The position numbers were made by a program, and so were the translations under genes. A stretch of DNA of 6,485 nt from Oligoflexia bacterium (GTDB taxonomy: Bacteria; Bdellovibrionota; UBA1018; CAIMNF01). Every line of letters starts with the position of its first letter. Position 1 is the stretch's first letter. The notes under the pieces were generated by a model, which did not search any database, had not been told where the DNA came from, and saw nothing but the letters and a program-made list of their open reading frames with translations. Of the stretch, positions 1 through 6,212 are shown piece by piece. The stretch spans positions 1 to 6,485 of the forward strand of contig CAIMNF010000190.1 of NCBI GenBank assembly GCA_903842755.1, written 5' to 3'.

Positions 1-1618
1 CCTCGATACTTTTAAAATGGGTTAGCCGCTGCGCTTGGTTGGCCAATTTTAATTTTAAATGGCGCCCCTTCAGTACCGTTTGGGTCTCGACCCACGCGAT
101 AACCGAAAATACAGGCTCCGGATTTCCTGGTCCAAATGGCCCTAAGGTTTCGATTTCTTCCAACGCTTTTACATTTAATTCCTCAATGGAACATTCGCCC
201 TCAAGATGTAAAATCCCACGATCTTTCTCGGGACTAAGTGTCCCAATCGCTAGATTGTAGGCGGCAATAAATTCGTCTAGCTGCGCCGGATCCAACGAGA
301 GCCCCGCCGCAAACTTATGTCCACCGTACCCCTTCAATAAGGTTTTGCATAAGTGCAAACCTTCTAAAACGTTATAGCCACCGTAAGAACGGACGCTTCC
401 TTTTGCAATCCCGTCTTCACGAATTGCAAGCACGATTGCGGGCTTTTTGAAGAATTCCGTCACTCGCGACGCAACAATTCCCACGACCCCTTCGTGCCAG
501 CGCGAACTTGCGACCACGACCGCATGCGAATACTTCCCTTGCGCAATCCCTTCTTCTGCCTGTGACCGAACCTCATCCCAGATTTGATTTTGTAATGTGG
601 CTCGCTGACGATTAATCTCTTCGAGCTCGTCTGCCAGTCTTCGCCCCTCTTCGTCACTCTTCGTAGTTAAACAACGGTAAGCCGTTTCCGCGGTGCCCAT
701 TCGCCCTGAGGCATTGATCCGAGGCCCAAGGGCAAAGCCCAAGCTCATCGGACTTACGGTTTTCACTTCAATCCCCGCGCGCTCAATTAAAGCGCGGAGT
801 CCAGGCTTAGTGGTGCTTCGGAGCACATCTAAGCCTTGTTTTACTAAGATTCGATTGTCTCCGGTAAGCGGAACCATGTCCGCCGCGGTGGCGATCACCA
901 CGAGGTCGAGTAGCTCTTTGAGTCTTGGCTCCGGCAGCTTTTTGAACCAACCTTGTTCACGGGCTTTTATCCGAATCCCCATCGCTAAATAAAATCCAAG
1001 AGCACAGCCACACAGTTGCTTTAACCCGCTGGTGTCGTCTTTTCGTTGAGGATCGATCGCCGCAAATGCAGGGGGAACGCCGTGAACAGGGTCGATCTGA
1101 TGGTGGTCCACGATAATTAAATGAATGTTCAACCGCTCCGCAGCGCGCGCCGATTCAAAATTCGTAATGCCGCAATCGACCGTAATCAAAGTATCGATGC
1201 CGTCTTGAGCCGCTTGCTCCACCGCGCCTGGATTTAACCCGTAGCCATCTTTAAAGCGATCGGGCTGGACCACGTCAAAATTAAAGTTCATGTCGCGAAA
1301 GAACCAGGTCAACAGGGCGGCTCCGGTCGTTCCGTCCACATCGTAGTCTGTAAACACTCTAAGTTTCTTTGGCTTTTGTGGGTCCCCGGCTTGGGTAGCG
1401 AGAATATGCTCCGCTGCCTTTTCTAAATCTAAAATTTTAAAAGGGTGCATCAAGCGATCCAATTTTGGATTTAAAAAATCGGTCACCTGCTCCACCGTGG
1501 AAAGACCACGGTTAACACAAATTTTCGCCGTAATGGGGCTAAGAGCTAATTGACTGACTAATACCGCAGCGAGGTCTGAAGCAGTTTCGCCTGGCGATTT
1601 AAACTGCCATTGGCTCAT
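1..1618 (-). CDS. recJ: RecJ, single-stranded-DNA-specific 5'-3' exonuclease (3' end cut by window edge)
   Basis: RecJ degrades single-stranded DNA 5' to 3' in recombinational repair (RecFOR pathway), mismatch repair and base excision repair, using Mn2+/Mg2+ in the cytoplasm. Translation from the ATG at 1618 stays open for 539 residues to the window edge. The DHH-family motifs are in order: TDYDVDG with D91, D93 and D95; VDHH with D171, H172, H173; ADMVPL with D247; RINASGR at 300-306. The DHHA1 half follows, with SSRWHEGVVGIVASR around W374-H375-E376 and the GGHKFAAG motif at 432-439. The RecJ C-terminal OB-type domain begins with LGPFGPGNPEPVF at 492-504. RecJ is usually about 560-590 residues, so only a short C-terminal piece is missing. 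No frameshift or lost catalytic residue was seen. The start overlaps the secF stop (ATGA, 1615-1618) with only a weak Shine-Dalgarno match, which suggests translational coupling to secF. The identification is very secure. Confidence 0.97.
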   Translation of the reverse strand, partial: MSQWQFKSPGETASDLAAVLVSQLALSPITAKICVNRGLSTVEQVTDFLNPKLDRLMHPFKILDLEKAAEHILATQAGDPQKPKKLRVFTDYDVDGTTGAALLTWFFRDMNFNFDVVQPDRFKDGYGLNPGAVEQAAQDGIDTLITVDCGITNFESARAAERLNIHLIIVDHHQIDPVHGVPPAFAAIDPQRKDDTSGLKQLCGCALGFYLAMGIRIKAREQGWFKKLPEPRLKELLDLVVIATAADMVPLTGDNRILVKQGLDVLRSTTKPGLRALIERAGIEVKTVSPMSLGFALGPRINASGRMGTAETAYRCLTTKSDEEGRRLADELEEINRQRATLQNQIWDEVRSQAEEGIAQGKYSHAVVVASSRWHEGVVGIVASRVTEFFKKPAIVLAIREDGIAKGSVRSYGGYNVLEGLHLCKTLLKGYGGHKFAAGLSLDPAQLDEFIAAYNLAIGTLSPEKDRGILHLEGECSIEELNVKALEEIETLGPFGPGNPEPVFSVIAWVETQTVLKGRHLKLKLANQAQRLTHFKSIE

Positions 1619-2589
1619 ATTCCAATGTGGGCTTCAGGCGAAAGCTTAACTTCCCGACGTTTGCGCGTCTTGCCCGATTTAGCCTGCTTTTCCCGGTAAT
1701 GGGTCATAATAATGACCATGGACGAAGCAATGAAAATCGAAGAATAGGTTCCCACCACAATCCCAATCAATAACGTCAACGCGAAAGGCTGAAGAACATG
1801 CCCTCCGAGTACATACAGCGCTGCAACGCTGACAAAGGTTGCAATCGAGGTCATCAATGTTCTGCCGAGGGTTTGATTTACGGATTGATTCACTACTTCT
1901 TCGATCGATAAATTTGGATTCATTTTATAGGTTTCCCGAACCCGATCAAATACGATGATGGTGTCGTTGTTCGAATACCCAATGAGCGCAAGAATAGCCG
2001 CAAGCACCGTCAGATCGAATTCAATTTGAAACACAATGAAAACCCCAATCACAAAAATGGAATCGTGAAAAAGCGCGATAACAGCACCGGGTGCGTAGCG
2101 AAAGTCAAAGCGAATGGCCACATAAAGCAAAATTGCGAATAAGGCGTAAAACATCGCCAAAAAGCCATTTTTACGGAGCAAGCCCCCGGCCGTTGGACCC
2201 ACAATGTCGGCCGCTTTGATTTCGTATTCGCCTTCTTTTAAGTCCTGTCCAATCGAGCTTTTGATTTGATTTACCACTTCGTTCAAATTCTCATTGTGCT
2301 CTTGCTGGACGCGAATCATAAACTCGCTTTCTTTAGGGTCCCCGAGCTGGAGAATCTTTAAGCCGGTGAGTTTACCTTTTTCTAAGGTTTTTCGAAGACT
2401 TTCGGTGTTCCAGCTGGCGGGAACTTTTACTTTCACTTCCGCACCCCCGGTGAAGTCGATTCCGTAATTTAAGCCTTTTTGAAAAAACAAAAAGATCGTT
2501 AAAGAAATAGCGACCAAGGATAAGGTCATCCACACTTTACGATAGCCCATAAAATTCACATTGGAATGGGGACTAATGATATTAAACAT
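1615..2589 (-). CDS. secF: SecF, protein translocase subunit
   Basis: SecF is an inner-membrane RND-superfamily protein that works with SecD to drive late steps of Sec export using the proton gradient. The protein is 324 residues. TM1 is at about 20-36, followed by GIDFTGG at 43-49 (D45) and a periplasmic domain to about residue 140. Five further membrane segments lie at about 142-160, 167-187, 191-215, 246-263 and 267-295. A basic tail, rich in K and R, ends the protein. The motif GYSNNDTIIVFDRVRE at 204-219 carries D209, and TLGRTLMTS carries R243. By alignment from memory these match E. coli SecF D213 and R247 of the proton path. The ATG at 2589 is preferred because AAAGGAG lies 9 bases upstream, giving a 22-base gap after secD. 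An in-frame start at 2646 would overlap the secD C-terminus and place non-SecF sequence in front. The stop codon overlaps the recJ start. Confidence 0.97.
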   Translation of the reverse strand: MFNIISPHSNVNFMGYRKVWMTLSLVAISLTIFLFFQKGLNYGIDFTGGAEVKVKVPASWNTESLRKTLEKGKLTGLKILQLGDPKESEFMIRVQQEHNENLNEVVNQIKSSIGQDLKEGEYEIKAADIVGPTAGGLLRKNGFLAMFYALFAILLYVAIRFDFRYAPGAVIALFHDSIFVIGVFIVFQIEFDLTVLAAILALIGYSNNDTIIVFDRVRETYKMNPNLSIEEVVNQSVNQTLGRTLMTSIATFVSVAALYVLGGHVLQPFALTLLIGIVVGTYSSIFIASSMVIIMTHYREKQAKSGKTRKRREVKLSPEAHIGI

Positions 2590-2598
2590 TTGGTTTCG

Positions 2599-2605
2599 CT
2601 CCTTT
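2599..2605 (-). promoter_or_regulatory. Ribosome binding site of secF
   Basis: On the minus strand this reads AAAGGAG, 9 bases before the ATG at 2589. It is among the strongest Shine-Dalgarno matches in the window, lies between the secD stop and secF, and decides the secF start against the longer in-frame option at 2646. Confidence 0.8.
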
Positions 2606-2611
2606 AGTCGA

Positions 2612-4333
2612 TTAAATACTAATACTTTGAGATTTCGCGCGCTCAAGGCGGTTCAAGTAAAGATCAAACAGCACGCGACACACAAATACTGCCGTAAAGA
2701 TTGTCGTCACAATACCAATCAACATGGTCACCGCAAAGCCTTTCACGGGTCCAGAACCGTAGATCATCAAAATGACCGCCGCAATCCCATTGGCCACGTT
2801 GGCATCCAGGATTGTTTTAAATGCTTTGTCGAAACCCGCTTCGACGGCCACGCCAATGGCTTTTCCAAGACGCAGCTCTTCTCTAATCCGTTCATAAATC
2901 ACCACGTTAGAATCCACCGCGATCCCTACCGTTAAGGCCACGCCCGCAATCCCTGGTAAAGTTAATGTAGCCTCAAGCCAAACTAAGATTGCCAGAACAA
3001 GAATCACATTCAAGAAAAGCGAAATCACTGCAATAACCCCTGAAACACGGTAGTAAATCGCAGTCAACATGAACACCGCTAAAATCCCAATTAGACTTGC
3101 GAACGCGCCTTTCGCTACCGAGTCCGCACCCAACGAAGGGCCCACTACCCGCTGCTCCATCAACTCCAGCTGCGCAGGCAATGCGCCCGCGCGGAGTACG
3201 ATTGCCAAGTCTTTTGATTCGCGTAAAGCCTCATCATAACCGCCGCGACCCGTGGTGATTACGCCTCGTGCACCAATTTTTGAATTAATGACCGGAGCCG
3301 AATGAACAATTCCATCCAACACAATCGCTAAACGCTTACCAATATTTGCACCGGTAAGCGCCTCAAAGGTAATTGCTCCTTTGGGGTTAAGCTCGAACGA
3401 TACTTCTGGCCGATTGGTTTCATGATTCGGGACCACTTGGGCATCCTGCAAATCATTCCCTGTGACTTCCGATTTTGAATGAAGCAAAAACGGGATACGC
3501 CCTTGGGGCGTTTTTTCAAATGCGATCTCATCGTCCGCTGGAATTTTACCCACCGCATTTTCATTAAGCGTTTTCACATAGTCCGAAAATTTAAAGTCCT
3601 TCCCTTCTTTAAAGGAAATTCCTTTGTCTTTCTCGATTTGAGCGATCAATTGCTCTAATTCTCCCGGTTTAAGCGAGGAATCGTCGGCCATTTTAAACTC
3701 TAAATTTGCAGTTCGACCGATCAAGGCCTTGGCGCGATCCACTTCTTTGATTCCCGGCAGCTCCACCACCACCCGATCATTGCCTTGCGAAGAAATTTGC
3801 GGTTCCGCAACCCCGAACTCATCAATCCGGTTCCGGATCACTTCAATACTTTGATTGAGCGTACGTTCGCGCACATCCGTTCTAAAATCATTGGTCAATC
3901 CGATTTCGAGTGAGTCGGCTTTGTCTTCGGTCAAGCGGAAGTGTGTAAATTCGCTTTTAATTAAGTCGGAAATTTTACTTTTATCAGCCGCTGCAAATTT
4001 AATTTGGATTCGAGGGTCATCCGCAGTGGCGGGATTAACCACGACCTTCCCTTCGGTAATCGTTAAGGACTTCTTTTTTAAAACATCGTTCAGTGAAGTA
4101 TACTGCCGATCGGCGATTTCTTTAAAAACCTTATTAAAATCAACGCCCATCACTAAGTACAAGCCCCCTTGGAGGTCTAGTCCCAAGTTAATTTTCTTGG
4201 TAAACGGAAACTTAGACTTTTCGGGATCAAGCTTAGTAAAGGTGGGTACAACATAAAGCACGGAAAGTGCTGTAATTGCCAGAAGCAAAGAAAACTTCAT
4301 CCACCACTTGGTTGTCATTGAATTATTCGTCAT
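2612..4333 (-). CDS. secD: SecD, protein translocase subunit
   Basis: SecD is the large subunit of the SecDF complex. It binds emerging preproteins in the periplasm and couples proton flow to their release from SecYEG. The protein is 573 residues; E. coli SecD is 615. TM1 is at about 12-30, followed by LGLDLQGG at 50-57. The P1 periplasmic domain includes VIRNRIDEFGVAEPQI at 165-180, VELPG at 190-194 and LRAGALPAQL at 380-389. Then come RVVGPSLG (395-402) and five membrane segments between about 409 and 557. IAVDSNVVIYERIREE at 471-486 carries D474, which corresponds by alignment from memory to E. coli D519 of the proton path. Compared with E. coli, about 35 extra residues rich in K, E and D sit near 217-265. 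The ATG at 4333 has GGAG 10 bases upstream, while the internal ATG at 4318 has none. A 21-base gap follows yajC and a 22-base gap precedes secF. Confidence 0.98.
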   Translation of the reverse strand: MTNNSMTTKWWMKFSLLLAITALSVLYVVPTFTKLDPEKSKFPFTKKINLGLDLQGGLYLVMGVDFNKVFKEIADRQYTSLNDVLKKKSLTITEGKVVVNPATADDPRIQIKFAAADKSKISDLIKSEFTHFRLTEDKADSLEIGLTNDFRTDVRERTLNQSIEVIRNRIDEFGVAEPQISSQGNDRVVVELPGIKEVDRAKALIGRTANLEFKMADDSSLKPGELEQLIAQIEKDKGISFKEGKDFKFSDYVKTLNENAVGKIPADDEIAFEKTPQGRIPFLLHSKSEVTGNDLQDAQVVPNHETNRPEVSFELNPKGAITFEALTGANIGKRLAIVLDGIVHSAPVINSKIGARGVITTGRGGYDEALRESKDLAIVLRAGALPAQLELMEQRVVGPSLGADSVAKGAFASLIGILAVFMLTAIYYRVSGVIAVISLFLNVILVLAILVWLEATLTLPGIAGVALTVGIAVDSNVVIYERIREELRLGKAIGVAVEAGFDKAFKTILDANVANGIAAVILMIYGSGPVKGFAVTMLIGIVTTIFTAVFVCRVLFDLYLNRLERAKSQSISI

Positions 4334-4343
4334 TGATTGATTT

Positions 4344-4347
4344 CTCC
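4344..4347 (-). promoter_or_regulatory. Ribosome binding site of secD
   Basis: The minus strand reads GGAG, followed by 10 bases and then the ATG at 4333. The second in-frame ATG, five codons later at 4318, has no such site, so this element fixes the secD start. Confidence 0.7.
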
Positions 4348-4354
4348 GATTTGG

Positions 4355-4903
4355 CTAGGCTTGAGCGTCTTGAAGGTTTCCCTTAATTACTTGTCCCACT
4401 TGGCTCTTGAGGACTTTAATTTGAACATTTTTAGAAATTTCTAAATTGACGACTTTTTCACTCATTCCGGTGATGGTCCCAATAATACCTGAATTCGTGA
4501 TGACTTCGTCCCCACTCTTCAGGCCGCTCAATAAATTTTGATGCTCTTTAGCCTTTTTTTGCTGTGGCCGAATTGCCATAAAGTACATAACCCCAAACAT
4601 GACCGCGACCATGATCAACATTTGAGACATTCCCCCTTGCGGTGGAACCGGTGCGGCTTGAGCGCTGCTGTTTTGAACTGTATTGCCTACGATCGTGCCT
4701 CCCAACCCCGCTGAGTTGGTCACAGATCCGGCGTTCACGGTGTTTCCGCCTGCGGGCTGTGCCGGTGCCACGACCTGAGGAGCGGTTACTGTATCTGCCC
4801 CAACAGGAGCAGCTCCAGTTTGAGCGAAAACCACCACCGCAGTGAAGATTGAAACGGAAAGAATAATACCCATCATCATTAAAAATTGAATTCTTGTTTT
4901 CAT
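4355..4903 (-). CDS. yajC: YajC family Sec translocon accessory protein with an N-terminal extension
   Basis: YajC is a small single-pass inner-membrane protein that associates with SecD and SecF in the Sec holotranslocon. The canonical YajC core is at 94-172 of this 182-residue protein. It has a membrane segment at 94-111, the signature IRPQQKKAKEHQ at 111-122, and a cytoplasmic domain with GLKSGDEVITNSGIIGTI at 127-144. In front is an unusual extension. Residues 1-6 are basic, 7-27 are hydrophobic, and VFA-Q at 25-28 looks like a signal peptidase I site. Residues 28-93 form a low-complexity linker rich in Ala, Pro, Gly, Asn, Val and Thr. E. coli YajC is 110 residues and lacks this. The ATG at 4903 is preferred over a TTG at 4915. 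The only AGGA sits one base from that TTG, too close to serve it, whereas a weak GAGAA lies 5 bases before the ATG. The gap from tgt is 15 bases. The family call is secure; the processing of the N-terminus is inference. Confidence 0.93.
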   Translation of the reverse strand: MKTRIQFLMMMGIILSVSIFTAVVVFAQTGAAPVGADTVTAPQVVAPAQPAGGNTVNAGSVTNSAGLGGTIVGNTVQNSSAQAAPVPPQGGMSQMLIMVAVMFGVMYFMAIRPQQKKAKEHQNLLSGLKSGDEVITNSGIIGTITGMSEKVVNLEISKNVQIKVLKSQVGQVIKGNLQDAQA

Positions 4904-4918
4904 ATAAGTTCTCAAATC

Positions 4919-6109
4919 CTACCTGGTCGCTTTTAAATTGTCATGACTAAATTGGGCATAAAATTGCTCCGCCCATAAATCAAAGCGATCCTCCAAGATT
5001 GCCTGGCGCATTTGGCGCATCAAATCCAAATAGAAATGAAGATTATGGAGGGTGTTCAATCGGGCCGATAGAATCTCGCCCGCGATGAATAAATGCCTCA
5101 AATAGGCCTTAGAATAGCCCGTGCAAGTACTGCAACTACAGTCGGGGTCTAAGGGAGTATTGTCTTCTGCATACTTGGAATTCTTAATATTGACCCGACC
5201 ACGTGAGGTAAAAAGCTGCCCATTACGAGCATTGCGAGTCGGCATTACGCAATCAAATATGTCGATTCCCGAACGAACGGACTCAATTAAGTCCTCAGGC
5301 CGCCCAACTCCCATCAGGTAGCGAGGCTTGGTCTCTGGCATCCATGGCGCCACATGCCGCACTACTTGGTGCATCATATCCATAGGCTCACCTATCGCAA
5401 AGCCACCCAACGCATATCCATCAAAGCTTGCACCATTGACTTGGTCCGGAATCTCCTCGATGGACAAGATCTGATCGATCGAGCGCCGCCGCGCTTGAAC
5501 ATCTAAGCCCCCTTGAAAAATTCCAAACCGGGCCTGATGGGGCTTCAGTTCTACTCTTAAGCCTCGTTTCGCCCACTCGTACGTTCTACTCATGGCATCG
5601 CCAAGCATTTTTTCGGTGGCAGGAAACGGCGGGCATTGGTCAAACGCCATCACAATGTTGGATCCCAGGGCCCGTTGAATCTTCATGCTAAGCTCTGGCG
5701 TAAACTCGTGTTTCGATCCATCCAAGTGTGATTGGAACGTCACACCTTTATCGGTAATTTTATTGAGACCGGCGAGCGAGAACACTTGGAACCCCCCGCT
5801 ATCGGTTAATATGGGGCCATTCCAATTCATGAATTTTTGAAGTCCACCTAACCGCTCAATTCGCTCATGTCCAGGCCTGAGGTATAGATGATACGTATTC
5901 CCCAGAATGATCTGGGCTTGCATTTGGGTCAGCTCTTGCGGGGCAATTGCCTTTACGGTGCCTTGTGTGCCCACGGGCATAAACGTGGGTGTCAAAATCT
6001 CGAACTCCCCTCCTTGCTCATTCTGTAAATAAATGCGCCCCGCCCGGGACCGGCGCACACCTTGAGCATCTTGCACTTGTTTTTCGAGAACGAACCGTAA
6101 GGGTTTCAT
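4919..6109 (-). CDS. tgt: tRNA-guanine transglycosylase (queuine/preQ1-inserting), bacterial type
   Basis: Tgt swaps guanine-34 in the anticodon of tRNA-Asp, -Asn, -His and -Tyr for preQ1, the first tRNA-bound step towards queuosine. The protein is 396 residues, slightly longer than E. coli Tgt (375), with a longer N-terminus. FMPVGTQGTVK is at 43-53, ILTDSGGFQVFS at 100-111 with the catalytic D103, and FDCVMPTRNARNG at 285-297 with the nucleophile D286. The zinc ligands are C324, C326, C329 and H355. The pocket has D157-Q158-C159 and GGFAIGE at 235-241. Cys159 and a bulky residue at 239 fit a preQ1-using bacterial enzyme rather than a queuine-using one. Q158 (Glu in E. coli) and F237 (Leu) are variants. 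The ATG at 6109 is preferred, with AAGGGG 4 bases upstream. A TTG at 6145 would add 12 residues unlike the family. It is the first gene of the minus-strand unit. Confidence 0.97.
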   Translation of the reverse strand: MKPLRFVLEKQVQDAQGVRRSRAGRIYLQNEQGGEFEILTPTFMPVGTQGTVKAIAPQELTQMQAQIILGNTYHLYLRPGHERIERLGGLQKFMNWNGPILTDSGGFQVFSLAGLNKITDKGVTFQSHLDGSKHEFTPELSMKIQRALGSNIVMAFDQCPPFPATEKMLGDAMSRTYEWAKRGLRVELKPHQARFGIFQGGLDVQARRRSIDQILSIEEIPDQVNGASFDGYALGGFAIGEPMDMMHQVVRHVAPWMPETKPRYLMGVGRPEDLIESVRSGIDIFDCVMPTRNARNGQLFTSRGRVNIKNSKYAEDNTPLDPDCSCSTCTGYSKAYLRHLFIAGEILSARLNTLHNLHFYLDLMRQMRQAILEDRFDLWAEQFYAQFSHDNLKATR

Positions 6110-6113
6110 GAAT

Positions 6114-6119
6114 CCCCTT
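6114..6119 (-). promoter_or_regulatory. Ribosome binding site of tgt
   Basis: The minus strand reads AAGGGG with four bases to the ATG at 6109 (six bases counted from the AAGG core). It supports this start over the upstream in-frame TTG at 6145. Confidence 0.6.
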
Positions 6120-6183
6120 ATCTTGACACAATGCCCACCCCGCAAGCAAGGCCCTAAAAAATTCGTAAATATGACATTGCCCC

Positions 6184-6212
6184 ATTATAAAATTTCCAGT
6201 AATCTTAAAACA
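6184..6212 (-). promoter_or_regulatory. Candidate sigma-70-type promoter of the tgt-yajC-secD-secF-recJ unit
   Basis: On the minus strand a perfect TATAAT lies at 6189-6184, about 75 bases upstream of the tgt ATG. The best-placed -35 candidate, 17 bases further upstream, is only TGTTTT (6212-6207), a weak match. A better hexamer, CTGACA at 6218-6213, is 23 bases away, which is too far. The call rests mainly on the consensus -10 and its place in the only intergenic region of the cluster. Transcription would start near 6177-6178. Confidence 0.45.
6186..6191 (+). promoter_or_regulatory. Candidate -10 element facing the divergent plus-strand gene
   Basis: The plus strand reads TATAAA, one mismatch from consensus, and shares four bases with the minus-strand TATAAT of tgt. 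No good -35 stands at the right distance. A start near 6198 would leave a leader of only about 13 bases before the ATG at 6212. Weak evidence, recorded because of the overlap. Confidence 0.25.

Noticed and set aside
693..992. Plus-strand open frame of 99 codons inside recJ
   Set aside because: It lies opposite the catalytic core of recJ, whose reading frame is intact with all motifs. Its composition is that of an antisense shadow.
2590..2646. Longer in-frame start for secF at 2646
   Set aside because: It would overlap the secD C-terminus and add 19 residues with no resemblance to SecF. A strong ribosome binding site sits right before the ATG at 2589.
2561..2935. Plus-strand open frame of 124 codons across the secD/secF junction
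   Set aside because: It is antisense to the conserved SecD C-terminal membrane region and the SecF start, and its His/Arg-rich content is typical of a shadow frame.
4642..4845. Plus-strand open frame opposite the yajC linker
   Set aside because: It mirrors the low-complexity GC-rich codons of the YajC linker and has no independent start signal or recognisable domain.
4904..4915. TTG start for yajC at 4915
   Set aside because: Its only AGGA is one base away, too close to work. The ATG four codons later begins a typical signal-peptide-like segment.
6110..6145. Longer start for tgt at a TTG at 6145
   Set aside because: It adds 12 residues not found in the family, uses a rare start codon and ignores the AAGGGG site before the ATG at 6109.
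6110..6178. preQ1 riboswitch or other structured leader upstream of tgt
   Set aside because: I looked for the compact preQ1 hairpin with an A-rich tail and did not see it. Only a weak stem (CAATG with CATTG, plus wobble pairs) with a long loop is possible, and its first half lies at the predicted start site. Known preQ1 switches mostly control synthesis and transport genes rather than tgt.
6110..6211. REP-type palindromes or insertion-sequence ends next to the RAYT-like gene
   Set aside because: No inverted repeat with the usual short conserved 5' tetranucleotide and no target-site duplication could be found by eye in this region.
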